A stretch of 64,000 nt of DNA, taken from contig CAZUCA010000009.1 in NCBI GenBank assembly GCA_964619125.1, positions 1 to 64,000 of the forward strand, read 5' to 3'. Shown here in pieces: positions 1 to 8,435 of the stretch. Origin of the DNA: Owenweeksia sp964619125 (GTDB lineage: Bacteria; Bacteroidota; Bacteroidia; Flavobacteriales; Schleiferiaceae). The notes under the pieces were generated by a model that did not search any database, was not told the DNA's origin, and saw nothing but the letters and a program-made list of their open reading frames with translations. The translations under genes were made by a program, and so were the position numbers. Numbering within the stretch: position 1 is the stretch's first letter; the number at the start of each line of letters is the position of its first letter.

Positions 1-1
1 A

Positions 2-61
2 GAAGTGGAACCTTTTACACAGGAATCCCTTTTGCAGCGGCATGAGTCAGGTTTTGGTTAG
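2..61 (+). CDS. possible C-terminal tail of a gene entering from the left edge
   Basis: From base 2 the plus strand reads a short open stretch ending in TAG at 59-61, giving a plausible hydrophilic tail that ends HESGFG. About 20 codons cannot prove coding, and no family can be named. The next gene is on the other strand and ends at 128, so the two would be convergent. Low confidence. Confidence 0.2.
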   Translation, partial: EVEPFTQESLLQRHESGFG

Positions 62-127
62 CAAGGCAAAATAGAAAATCTGGGAAGTTTTATTTTAATG
101 CAAATTGCCGGGGAGGGTAGCTGGATG

Positions 128-559
128 TTACTTGCGCTCAATTTTATGTACCCGGTACATCCCTGGGGCCTCTTCATCCCTCTTACTAAAGCCAAACTTC
201 TCATAAAATCCGGCTACTCCCTTTGCGGCCATCAGTCCTATAAAAGAGTTAGGTGGAGCCTTCTCTTCAAGGTATTGCATTAGCCGCGCCGTAAGGGCCT
301 TAGCAATACCCCGGCCCTGGTAAGGCGGCAATACTATCACGTCCTGCAGGTAAAAGTAAAGCTGGCCATCGCCCACCAGCCGGGCACAGCCGATAATTTT
401 ACTGTCGATTTCAGCGACCAGTGAATACAAGGAGTTTTCCAAGCCGGTTGCAGTGGCCTCATCGTCAGTGCAATACCAGCCCGCGGAGCGGCGGAGGTGC
501 TGGTATGCTTCAAGCGGGGGAATTCCCTCTACAATTCGCCACTTACCAGTTGCCGGCAT
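128..559 (-). CDS. GNAT family N-acetyltransferase
   Basis: This 143-residue protein has the acetyl-CoA binding signature of the GNAT fold (PPYQGRGIAKAL, about residues 78-89), followed by the late helix-strand part typical of the family (GVAGFYEKFGF). GNAT enzymes move an acetyl group from acetyl-CoA to an amine; the substrate here cannot be told from sequence. The ATG at 559 overlaps the end of the upstream DinB-like gene by 17 bases, so the two are probably co-transcribed and translationally coupled. The length is normal for a single-domain GNAT. The family call is secure; the physiological role is unknown. Confidence 0.88.
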   Translation of the reverse strand: MPATGKWRIVEGIPPLEAYQHLRRSAGWYCTDDEATATGLENSLYSLVAEIDSKIIGCARLVGDGQLYFYLQDVIVLPPYQGRGIAKALTARLMQYLEEKAPPNSFIGLMAAKGVAGFYEKFGFSKRDEEAPGMYRVHKIERK

Positions 560-1052
560 AGTTCAGTCTTTCAGAAGTGATTTCCTGCAGGAAGGCCATT
601 TTAAGGCGCAGGATCTGGCGGATGTGGAGGTAGTCGTGGGCAAGCCAGTTTACCAGAAAGAGGCGGGCACTCATTTCGCCTAATTGAGGGTGCTGGTAGG
701 TATTGTCCCAGGCGGGTTTTTCCAGTGATTTTAGCCAGTGCAGCGATTCCTGGCGCTCCGCCAAAAACTCCTCCACTTTTTCCGGAAAATCGTTTTCCAT
801 ATAACTGCGGCTGCTCACCCAGCCTTCCGGATCAATAGGAGACAGCTTTTGCGAAGGGTCGCTAAGCACACTACTTAACCGGGCGCGGAAGTCCTCCCGC
901 TCCTCGTCGCAGAGGTGGGAGATAATTTCGAGCAGGCACCATTTGCCGGGCTCGGGCCGCCACTGGTAAAGCCCTTCGGGCAGTTCTCGGAGCAGGCTCT
1001 CAAAAACGGCAGCATTGCGGTTAAGCTCCTGCACAATGTGGGGGAATTTCAT
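543..1052 (-). CDS. DinB family protein (DinB_2-like)
   Basis: This is a 169-residue, all-helical protein of the DinB/YfiT type. Three histidines sit where the family binds a metal: H46 (ISHLCDEE) and H139/H143 (LAHDYLHIRQI). Family members are metal-dependent and often act as thiol-dependent transferases in bacillithiol or glutathione-like chemistry, or have unknown function. It starts at an ATG at 1052 and its end overlaps the following GNAT gene, so the two form a small operon. No promoter of the local consensus was seen upstream. Confident for the family, not for a substrate. Confidence 0.88.
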   Translation of the reverse strand: MKFPHIVQELNRNAAVFESLLRELPEGLYQWRPEPGKWCLLEIISHLCDEEREDFRARLSSVLSDPSQKLSPIDPEGWVSSRSYMENDFPEKVEEFLAERQESLHWLKSLEKPAWDNTYQHPQLGEMSARLFLVNWLAHDYLHIRQILRLKMAFLQEITSERLNYAGNW

Positions 1053-1105
1053 TTTTTTTATGGAAGTTAGGAAATATCTCAGGTGAACAGCGGCGTATTC
1101 CGTGG

Positions 1106-2701
1106 CTAGCTACCATATTTCTCCAGCATCAGATGCAGGTCTTCCAGGGTATTGGCCTCCTCCGTGGGTTTGTCGTGGCGCCAGCGTTTCATGCGTGGAA
1201 AGCGCAGGGCCACCCCCGATTTATGCCGTGATGATTTCTGGATGCCTTCAAAGGCCAGTTCAAACACCAGCTCGGGTTTTACACTGCGCACGGGGCCAAA
1301 GCGTTCCAGGGTATTGCGTTTCACAAAATTGTCGACCCGGCGGAACTCTTCGTCGGTAAGTCCCGAATAGGCCTTGGTAAATGGCACCAGTTCATCACCC
1401 TTCCACACCGCGAAGGTATAGTCGGTGTAAAGGTTGGCACGGCGGCCATGGCCACGCATGGCGTAAATCATCACCGCATCCACCGTTAAGGGATCAACCT
1501 TCCACTTCCACCAGTCGCCCTTTTTGCGGCCTACCTGGTAATGCCCCTCTTTGTGCTTCAGCATAATACCCTCGCTGCTGTGCTCGCGCGATTTTTCCCG
1601 AATGGAGGCCAGTTCCTCCCAGCTGCTGTAATTGATTAATTTACTGAGTTGAAACAATGGATTGCCGGGGAGTTCCTGAAACAGCTTTTCCAAAATTTCC
1701 CGGCGCCTGACCTGAGGATGGTGGCGTAGGTCCTCACCCTGCCACTCCAGCAGGTCGTAGGCCCGCATTACTACCGGTGCTTTTTCCAGTATTTTTTTAG
1801 TGACATTCTTGCGGCCAATGCGGGTTTGAAGATCCTGGAAAGGTAGTACCCTGCCATCTTTAAAGGGGAGTATTTCTCCGTCCATTACCGTACCATCCGG
1901 CAGTAGCCCCGGGGCCAGTTCAAATTCAGGGAACTTGTCAGTGATCAGTTCCTCCCCGCGCGACCAAAGGAAATGTCGGCCGCCTCTTACTATCAGTTGT
2001 CCCCGGATACCGTCCCATTTGCGCTCGGCCAGCCACTCTGCCGGTGAACCGATATCAGTTGGGCCGTCGTCGAGTTGATAAGCGAGGTAAAAGGGGTAGG
2101 GCTTGCTGAGGTCATCGGCCTTTTTCTTTTCGAGAATTAGCGATTCAAAGCTTTCGGATCGGGGCTGCCAGTTTCCCATCAGGCGATGGGCCAGTTCAGC
2201 TTCTTCCTTGCCGGTATGTTTAGACAGCGCCCGTATCATCAGTTTTTGTGATACCCCCATGCGATAGCCGCCCATCATCATTTTGTTGAAGACAAAACGC
2301 TCCCACTCGTTGAGGCTATTCCAGGCCTGTGTTACTGATGCTTTGCGCTCTTCCAGACTTTGCTCCGCCATGGCCAGGATGTATTCCATCCAGTAGCTGA
2401 GGCTGTGATCAGACTCTTCCAGCGGCGGCGGTAAAACCCTGGCAATGGTTTCGGCCAGGTCACCTACAATGTGATAGCTTTCTTCGAAGAGCCATTCAGG
2501 CAGTTTACTTATTTCGGCCGTCCACTGCCGTAAATCGTTGCTGCGCACGCTGCGCTTAGGTCGTTTGCCACCAAGCAGGGCGATGCACCAGAGCTTATCG
2601 GGCTCATCAGCCACCTCAAAATAATCTACCAGCGCCTGCACTTTAGCGTTGGTTTTATTGGTTTGATCGAGGCGCAGAAAAAGCTCAGTAAAGTGCTTCA
2701 T
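1106..2701 (-). CDS. ATP-dependent DNA ligase (ligase-associated DNA damage response type)
   Basis: The 531-residue protein has an N-terminal DNA-binding region (about 1-200), then the adenylation domain with motif I ERKWDGIRGQ (adenylated Lys about K228), the downstream MDGE motif, and a C-terminal OB-fold region. The reaction is ATP-dependent sealing of nicks. In many bacteria this family sits with an MBL-fold exonuclease, a DEXH helicase and the PdeM endonuclease. Here the matching helicase is 11 kb away on the other strand (13866), and neither nuclease is seen in the window. The ATG start at 2701 is clear. It is not the NAD-dependent LigA used in replication. Confidence 0.93.
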   Translation of the reverse strand: MKHFTELFLRLDQTNKTNAKVQALVDYFEVADEPDKLWCIALLGGKRPKRSVRSNDLRQWTAEISKLPEWLFEESYHIVGDLAETIARVLPPPLEESDHSLSYWMEYILAMAEQSLEERKASVTQAWNSLNEWERFVFNKMMMGGYRMGVSQKLMIRALSKHTGKEEAELAHRLMGNWQPRSESFESLILEKKKADDLSKPYPFYLAYQLDDGPTDIGSPAEWLAERKWDGIRGQLIVRGGRHFLWSRGEELITDKFPEFELAPGLLPDGTVMDGEILPFKDGRVLPFQDLQTRIGRKNVTKKILEKAPVVMRAYDLLEWQGEDLRHHPQVRRREILEKLFQELPGNPLFQLSKLINYSSWEELASIREKSREHSSEGIMLKHKEGHYQVGRKKGDWWKWKVDPLTVDAVMIYAMRGHGRRANLYTDYTFAVWKGDELVPFTKAYSGLTDEEFRRVDNFVKRNTLERFGPVRSVKPELVFELAFEGIQKSSRHKSGVALRFPRMKRWRHDKPTEEANTLEDLHLMLEKYGS

Positions 2702-2742
2702 GCTTTTACAAGCCCGGCGTCAGAAGATTTGTTTAAAAATGA

Positions 2743-2779
2743 AAAGGCCACAGCCCCTATGGCAGGTTTTGTGGCCTTT
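2743..2779 (-). terminator. intrinsic terminator after the ribonucleotide reductase gene
   Basis: A perfect 10-bp stem, AAAGGCCACA (2743-2752) with TGTGGCCTTT (2770-2779), lies just downstream of the minus-strand gene that ends at 2802. Read on the minus strand it ends in a short T stretch. It separates the reductase from the ligase. Confidence 0.8.
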
Positions 2780-2801
2780 ATTCCGCACTAATAGTCTTAA
2801 G

Positions 2802-5369
2802 TTATCCACATTTACTGGTGCCACAGCTCTTGCAGATCAGGCAGCCCTCTTCGTACACCACCGCATCCTCGCCGCACTCATTACAAATGCTGTCGAGGGC
2901 TTTGGTACCGTTGGCAATATAACTTTTAAGGGCACGAATCACCCCAGCCTTCCAGGTGTTGAGAGAGTCATCGCTGAGGTGGAGATTGTCAATCACATGA
3001 ACCACGTCGAGCAGTGGCATACCATGACGCAGTACGCCGCTGATCAATTTAGCGTAGTTCCAGAACTCAGGGTTAAAAGAGCGCGAAAGCCCTTCGATCG
3101 TGATCCGGTAGTCGTCCTTGTCTTTGTACTGAAAGTCATAGCGGCTATTCCCGTCAGCGTCTTTGTTTTTGATCACGTAACCCTTCTTACACCAATAGGG
3201 GAGGTGGAAGGAGTCTTCGGCCCGTCCGGTGAAAATCTCGTAGGGCCGGTCGTTGAGCAAACCGATTACAGCAATCCAGCGCTCCTCGTTGTTGTTAAAG
3301 CGCACTACATCGGCCTCCAGGGTTTGGGGACGGGCCGGGGCTTTGCGCTCGGCGATGAATTCCTGCTTTTGTTTCTTTTTATTCTTATCGTCAGATACCA
3401 GCACCCCGCTGCGGCTGCCTTCGCGGTATACGGTGATACCCTTGCAGCCACTTTCCCATCCGGTGCGATAAATCTCGCCCACTTTCTGTTCATCAATGTC
3501 TTCGGGTACGTTTACGGTAACACTGATCGAGTGGTCAACCCACTGTTGCACTTTGCCCTGCAGGCGCACTTTGCTTACCCAATCCACATCGCGGGCAGTA
3601 GAGCCGGCGTAGGGCGATTTGTCTATAATGGCGTTGAGTTCATCCTCTTCCATCTTCTCCACTTCCTTGAGGTCATAGCCATTGAGCTCAAGCCAGTTGG
3701 CAAACTGGTGGTGGAACACAAAAAATTCCTGCCAGTGGTCACCAAGGTCATCCACAAAATCGGAGCGGGTGTTTTTATCGTTGGGATTGATCTTTTTACG
3801 GCGCTTATATGACACCATAAATACCGGTTCAATTCCAGAGGTGGTTTGGGTCATCAGACTGGTGGTGCCGGTAGGGGCAATGGTAAGCAGGGCAATATTG
3901 CGACGTCCGTGCTCCTTGATATCCTTTAAGAGCGCGGGGTCAGCTTCTGCGAGTCGCTGTAAAAAGGGGTTGTTCTTTTCGAGTTCCCAGTCAAAAATGT
4001 CAAAGCTGCCACGGTCTTTGGCCAGCTCCATGGAAGCGCGGTAAGTGGCCAATGCGAGAGTTTTGTGTACCTGCTCCGAAAAGTCAAGTGAATCTTCAGA
4101 GCCATAGCGCATACCAAGGGCAGCGAGCATATCGCCTTCACCGGTAATGCCGATGCCGGTGCGACGTCCCTGCAGGCATTTTTCCCGGATTTTTTCCCAG
4201 AGGCGTTGTTCCGTGGCTTTTACTTCCTGGTTTTCAGGATCTGATTCGATTTTCGCCAGAATGGCTTCGATTTTCTCCAGTTCCAGGTCGATAATGTCAT
4301 CGGCAATACGCTGGGCGATGCGGGCGTGTTCCTTGAACTTTACAAAGTTGAATGAGGCACTTTCGCTAAAGGGATTTTCCACATAGCTGAAGAGGTTGAT
4401 GGCCAGTAAACGACAAGAGTCGTAGGGACACAATGGAATCTCCCCGCAAGGGTTGGTGGATACGGTGCTGAAGCCAAAGTCGCGGTAACTATCGGGTACG
4501 GACTCGCGCGTGATGGTATCCCAGAAAAGGATACCGGGCTCAGCCGAAGCCCAGGCGTTGTGTACAATTTTATTCCACAGTGCACGGGCATCTATCTCCT
4601 TGGTATAAAGCGGCTCTTCGGCATCAATAGGAAAGCGCTGGGTATAGGTTTCGCCAGCCATGGCCGCCTTCATAAAGGCATCGGTGATTTTTACCGATAC
4701 ATTGGCGCCGGTTACCTTGGTGCCATCGAGCTTGGCGTCGATAAAAGCTTCCGAATCAGGGTGGTCAATCGAGATGCTCAGCATCAATGCCCCGCGACGG
4801 CCATCCTGGGCCACCTCACGGGTAGAATTGCTGTAACGCTCCATAAAGGGTACCACCCCGGTTGAGGTGAGGGCCGAATTTTTAACCGGTGATCCCTTAG
4901 GACGGATATGGGAAAGGTCATGTCCTACCCCACCCCGGCGTTTCATCAGCTGCACCTGCTCCTCGTCCGTTTTCATGATGGCCCCGTAAGAGTCGCTACT
5001 GTGATGGTCATTGCCGATCACAAAACAGTTGGAAAGTGAAGCTACCTGAAACTGGTTGCCAATGCCGGTCATGGGGCCACCCTGCGGCACGATATATTTA
5101 AAGCCGTCGAGCACCGCAAAAATTTCCTCCTGACTCATTGGGTTGGCATAGCGTTGTTCTACCCGGGCAATCTCACTGGCCATGCGGTTATGCATATCAG
5201 CGGGAGTGCGTTCATAAATATTTCCGTGCGAATCCTTGAGGGCATATTTATTGAGCCATACCCCGGCGGCAAGCTCATCGCCTTTGAAATATTCAACAGC
5301 GGCCTTCATGGCTTCTTCGTAGGGGTAGGCAATGCGGTCAGTGAGATCGGCGGCAACTTCGGTTTTCAT
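2802..5369 (-). CDS. nrdJ: adenosylcobalamin-dependent (class II) ribonucleotide reductase
   Basis: This 855-residue enzyme reduces ribonucleotides to deoxyribonucleotides using a radical made from coenzyme B12. Visible landmarks are the first redox cysteine (SNCFV, C115), the core active-site motif NPCGE (C308, E310), the PTGTTS loop and a long beta/alpha barrel. The C-terminal tail carries a CxxC...CxxC-type zinc-ribbon-like element and ends CGTSKCG, which can supply the reducing thiols. There is no separate small subunit gene nearby, as expected for class II. No cobalamin riboswitch was recognised in the 304 bases upstream. The ATG at 5369 is the natural start, and a terminator follows the gene. 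Confidence 0.95.
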   Translation of the reverse strand: MKTEVAADLTDRIAYPYEEAMKAAVEYFKGDELAAGVWLNKYALKDSHGNIYERTPADMHNRMASEIARVEQRYANPMSQEEIFAVLDGFKYIVPQGGPMTGIGNQFQVASLSNCFVIGNDHHSSDSYGAIMKTDEEQVQLMKRRGGVGHDLSHIRPKGSPVKNSALTSTGVVPFMERYSNSTREVAQDGRRGALMLSISIDHPDSEAFIDAKLDGTKVTGANVSVKITDAFMKAAMAGETYTQRFPIDAEEPLYTKEIDARALWNKIVHNAWASAEPGILFWDTITRESVPDSYRDFGFSTVSTNPCGEIPLCPYDSCRLLAINLFSYVENPFSESASFNFVKFKEHARIAQRIADDIIDLELEKIEAILAKIESDPENQEVKATEQRLWEKIREKCLQGRRTGIGITGEGDMLAALGMRYGSEDSLDFSEQVHKTLALATYRASMELAKDRGSFDIFDWELEKNNPFLQRLAEADPALLKDIKEHGRRNIALLTIAPTGTTSLMTQTTSGIEPVFMVSYKRRKKINPNDKNTRSDFVDDLGDHWQEFFVFHHQFANWLELNGYDLKEVEKMEEDELNAIIDKSPYAGSTARDVDWVSKVRLQGKVQQWVDHSISVTVNVPEDIDEQKVGEIYRTGWESGCKGITVYREGSRSGVLVSDDKNKKKQKQEFIAERKAPARPQTLEADVVRFNNNEERWIAVIGLLNDRPYEIFTGRAEDSFHLPYWCKKGYVIKNKDADGNSRYDFQYKDKDDYRITIEGLSRSFNPEFWNYAKLISGVLRHGMPLLDVVHVIDNLHLSDDSLNTWKAGVIRALKSYIANGTKALDSICNECGEDAVVYEEGCLICKSCGTSKCG

Positions 5370-5673
5370 AGTAGCGTGAATTAGATGGTAGAGTAAATCC
5401 TATTACAAAACGAGATTTGAAGATAGTCAACCAGATGCTGTTTTAAGAGAAACTAAAGCAGATGTAATTCACAGCTCTATGTTGGTAAGGGGGGTAAAAT
5501 CTTAGTGGGCTTCGGATAGCGGTATGGAAAACTTTTTTTGTGGGAGCTGGTCTGCCATAGTTCATTTTTTGACCCTGTAACAGAACTGTCCCGGGCTAGG
5601 TCAATATGGTAAGGCCGGGCACAAAAAAAGGCCCACCGGTTAGGGAGGGCCTTAAAGAGAGTATGGCTTAAAG
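5370..5673. other. intergenic region upstream of nrdJ
   Basis: These 304 bases hold the terminator of the neighbouring membrane-protein gene (5623-5653) and presumably the nrdJ promoter. I see no coding sequence, no recognisable cobalamin riboswitch and no NrdR box. A weak minus-strand -7 match (TATCTTCA) lies about 50 bases before the start. Confidence 0.6.
5623..5653 (-). terminator. intrinsic terminator of the small membrane protein gene
   Basis: Stem AAGGCCC (5628-5634) with GGGCCTT (5647-5653), followed on the minus strand by a run of seven T residues. It lies 21 bases after the minus-strand gene ending at 5674. Confidence 0.85.
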
Positions 5674-6189
5674 CTAGTCTTCACATACAAAGAAGTCGTA
5701 CTTGTCACGTGCCTTTTTAATGGCTTTATGAAGCTTCTTCACATTAGAGGAGCCGATAAAATACTGTTCGCCATCGCAGGTTTCAATACTGATACCATTG
5801 CGGCCGGAGAAAGTGAATTTCTTCTGCAGCATATAATTGTTGTAGGAAGTTTGCCAGCTGCTGAAGCGCGGAATCGACACCATGTGGATTGACTTGATTT
5901 CACTCCAGTGGAGCACCCGCTTACGATGGTGAAAGGGCGCCATTTTGAATTCGATTCCCTTGGGGGTGATTGCGGTTTTGATGCTTAGCTTTAATACAAA
6001 CCATACAAAGGCCACCAATAACACCCCTACGGCTATACCCGAGATCAGGTCCACGGTGTGGAGGCTATAATTGGGGTTTAAATACTGTTTTACCACTGTT
6101 CCAATGGCCATCAAACTGAGGCCGCCAAGGGCCAGTTTAAGGTTGAGTGATAGGAAGTTCTGCTTCTCTTTATAAATCTTTTTGGCCAT
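5674..6189 (-). CDS. small membrane protein with PH-like cytoplasmic domain
   Basis: The 171-residue protein has two predicted membrane helices (about residues 16-34 and 46-68), followed by a soluble region of about 100 residues. The arrangement and the strand-rich stretch (KSIHMVSIPRF, then GISIETCDGEQYFIGSSN) resemble small bacterial PH-domain membrane proteins, although I recognise this by shape rather than by a diagnostic motif. No enzymatic motif is seen. It stands alone between its own consensus promoter (6223-6253) and its own terminator, so it is a single-gene unit. Function unknown. Confidence 0.75.
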   Translation of the reverse strand: MAKKIYKEKQNFLSLNLKLALGGLSLMAIGTVVKQYLNPNYSLHTVDLISGIAVGVLLVAFVWFVLKLSIKTAITPKGIEFKMAPFHHRKRVLHWSEIKSIHMVSIPRFSSWQTSYNNYMLQKKFTFSGRNGISIETCDGEQYFIGSSNVKKLHKAIKKARDKYDFFVCED

Positions 6190-6222
6190 GACTTGAATGT
6201 TTAAATTAACCTTTAGTTAACA

Positions 6223-6253
6223 CAAAGTTAACATAAAAGCTGGGACTGACAAA
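6223..6253 (-). promoter_or_regulatory. consensus Bacteroidota promoter for the membrane protein gene
   Basis: Read on the minus strand this is TTTG (6253-6250), 19 bases, then TAACTTTG (6230-6223), a full match to the Bacteroidota -33/-7 consensus. The -7 box is embedded between two copies of the self-complementary hexamer GTTAAC, a possible operator. Confidence 0.75.
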
Positions 6254-6360
6254 TAATGCGCCCAGGGTTCTGCCTTTAAATCTATCTGAATGCGAGTTAA
6301 TTAGCTTGGGTTTAGTCAGAAAAGTGCTCGCTGATTCGCAAGGATGTTTTGATTGGGCCA

Positions 6361-6387
6361 AAAAAAAGGCCCCAAAACAGGGCCTTT
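6361..6387 (-). terminator. intrinsic terminator of purF
   Basis: Stem AAAGGCCC (6365-6372) with GGGCCTTT (6380-6387), followed on the minus strand by a T run. It lies 25 bases beyond the purF stop. Confidence 0.85.
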
Positions 6388-6411
6388 AAACTTGCTTTAA
6401 ACCTTGGCGCC

Positions 6412-8310
6412 TTAGTAGGCCCTTACATTTTTGCCCTCATAAAAATTGAGGAAAGCGCGGTTTACGACCCGCATACCACCAGGGGTGGGGAAGTTGCCGG
6501 TAAAATACCAATCGCCCAGGTTATTGGGGCAAGCCCGGTGCAGGTCTTCCACGGTTTGGTAAATTACCTTAACCTCGGCCTGAATATCTTCCGGGGTAAG
6601 CAGCTCGGCAATTTTATCCGATACTTCCTGGGGGGTGAAGGGGGCATATATTTCCTGCACGAAATTTTCAATCTCCGAGTCAGGCAGGTGCTGCTGGGCG
6701 GAGCATTTCTCGTAAACCTCGTCAATAATACTCTCGCGCCCGCTTTCCCTGAGCAAGGCAATGGCGGCACGGAAGGCTACAAAATCTCCGAGCTTGGCCA
6801 TGTCGATACCGTAACAGTCGGGGTAGCGGATTTGCGGGGCGGAAGAAACCACCACGATGCGGGCAGGGCTGAGGCGGTCGAGCATTTTGAGGATGCTCTG
6901 GCGCAAGGTGGTGCCTCGTACAATGCTGTCGTCAATTACCACCAGGGTGTCGTCTTTCTTCACCGTTTCGTAGGTAACGTCGTAAACGTGTGATACCAGG
7001 TCGTCGCGGCTGCTGTCTTCGGTAATAAAGGTGCGCATCTTCACGTCTTTCCAGATCGATTTTTCGATGCGGGGGCGGTAGGAAAGCAGCTGATCGAGTT
7101 TTTCGGCGTCGAGCTTGCCCTCAAACTTGAGAATCTTATTGCGCTTTACCTCGTTGAGGTAGTCCTCCATACCCTTGATCATACCGTAAAAGGCAATCTC
7201 GGCGGTATTGGGGATAAATGAAAATACGGTGTTTTTAAGGTCACTATCCACCTCCTCGAGGATGGCGGGACAAACCTTGCGGCCCAGCTCAATACGCTCG
7301 CGGTAGATGTCGGCATCGTTGCCCCGCGAAAAGTAAATGCGCTCAAAGGAGCAGGCCTTGCGCTCCAGTGGCTTGCGGATTTCCTCCAGGCGGGCCTGGC
7401 CATTCTTTTTAATAATAAAGGCATGGCCCGGGGTGATTTCTTTAATCTCGCTAAAGGGCACGTTAAAGGCGGTCTGAATCACCGGGCGCTCTGAGGCTAC
7501 CACCGCAATTTCATCGTCGTCGTAGTAATAAGCAGGACGAATACCACTGGGGTCACGCAACACAAAGGCGTCACCGTGGCCAAAAAGGCCGGCCATGGCA
7601 TAGCCGCCGTCCCAGTTTTTGGCGCTCTTGCGAAGGATCTTGCGAATATTGATTTCCTCGGCAATTTTGGGGGAAATGTCTTTTTTGGGCAGTCCTTCCT
7701 TTTTGTACTTGCGGTAGAGCTTTTCGTTCTGCTCGTCGAGGAAGTGGCCAATTTTTTCGAGGATGGTAACGGTATCTGCCTTTTCCTTGGGGTGTTGGCC
7801 CAGGTCAACCAGCGCCGTAAAGAGCTCGTCAACGTTGGTCATATTAAAGTTACCGGCCAGAATGAGGTTGCGGGTTACCCAGTTGTTCTGGCGCAGGAAG
7901 GGGTGACATTGCTCCACCGAGTTGCCGCCGTAGGTACCGTAGCGCAGATGCCCGAGGTAAAGCTCACCTACGAAAGGCAAATTCTCCTTTAGCCAGGCCG
8001 GATCCTGCAGGCGCTCACGCTCATTGCCAATGCCGTCGTTAATGCGTCCGTTCACCCGCTGAAAGAGGTCCTGGATAGGGGTTTTGTCATTAGAGCGATA
8101 ACGGCTGATGTAACGGCTACCGGGAGGCATATCGAGTTTGATGTTGGCCAGTCCGGCCCCATCCTGCCCCCGGTTATGCTGCTTCTCCATCAGCAGGTAC
8201 ATCTTATTTACCCCGTAGAGGGCGGTGCCGTACTTTTCCAGATAGTACTCCAGTGGCTTTTTGAGCCTTACCAGTGCAATGCCGCACTCGTGTTTGATTG
8301 CATCACTCAT
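6412..8310 (-). CDS. purF: amidophosphoribosyltransferase, long Bacteroidota form
   Basis: This 632-residue enzyme makes 5-phosphoribosylamine from PRPP and glutamine, the first committed step of purine synthesis. The N-terminal glutaminase domain has its nucleophile at C9 (HECGIALV), so an eight-residue propeptide must be removed. NRGQDGAG and LGHLRYGTYG are the usual glutamine-site motifs. The phosphoribosyltransferase loop VVIDDSIVRGTTL is at about residues 457-469. The protein is over 100 residues longer than the classic enzyme of about 500, with insertions in the middle and a C-terminal extension of about 100 residues ending NVRAY. It has its own promoter (8340-8347) and terminator. Confidence 0.88.
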   Translation of the reverse strand: MSDAIKHECGIALVRLKKPLEYYLEKYGTALYGVNKMYLLMEKQHNRGQDGAGLANIKLDMPPGSRYISRYRSNDKTPIQDLFQRVNGRINDGIGNERERLQDPAWLKENLPFVGELYLGHLRYGTYGGNSVEQCHPFLRQNNWVTRNLILAGNFNMTNVDELFTALVDLGQHPKEKADTVTILEKIGHFLDEQNEKLYRKYKKEGLPKKDISPKIAEEINIRKILRKSAKNWDGGYAMAGLFGHGDAFVLRDPSGIRPAYYYDDDEIAVVASERPVIQTAFNVPFSEIKEITPGHAFIIKKNGQARLEEIRKPLERKACSFERIYFSRGNDADIYRERIELGRKVCPAILEEVDSDLKNTVFSFIPNTAEIAFYGMIKGMEDYLNEVKRNKILKFEGKLDAEKLDQLLSYRPRIEKSIWKDVKMRTFITEDSSRDDLVSHVYDVTYETVKKDDTLVVIDDSIVRGTTLRQSILKMLDRLSPARIVVVSSAPQIRYPDCYGIDMAKLGDFVAFRAAIALLRESGRESIIDEVYEKCSAQQHLPDSEIENFVQEIYAPFTPQEVSDKIAELLTPEDIQAEVKVIYQTVEDLHRACPNNLGDWYFTGNFPTPGGMRVVNRAFLNFYEGKNVRAY

Positions 8311-8339
8311 AAACGCGATTCCCTTCTCTAATGAGCGCG

Positions 8340-8347
8340 CAAATTTA
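8340..8347 (-). promoter_or_regulatory. -7 promoter element of purF
   Basis: On the minus strand the sequence reads TAAATTTG, an exact TAnnTTTG match, about 30 bases before the purF ATG. No TTG was seen at the right distance upstream. Confidence 0.55.
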
Positions 8348-8435
8348 CGCCTTTTCTGTAGAGGGATAATAGATCTTGCTTAACTGCTTATTTGCCTGGA
8401 AGGGCTGCTTGTCCCTTCAGTCAGCATCGGGTCTT

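Noticed and set aside
2700..3812. 370-codon open frame on the plus strand over the reductase gene
   Set aside because: It is antisense to nrdJ, which has full class II reductase motifs; the plus-strand translation has no recognisable domain and arises from codon bias on the other strand.
5370..5673. cobalamin riboswitch upstream of nrdJ
   Set aside because: I looked for the conserved B12-box sequence on the minus strand and did not find it; only a terminator for the neighbouring gene is clear.
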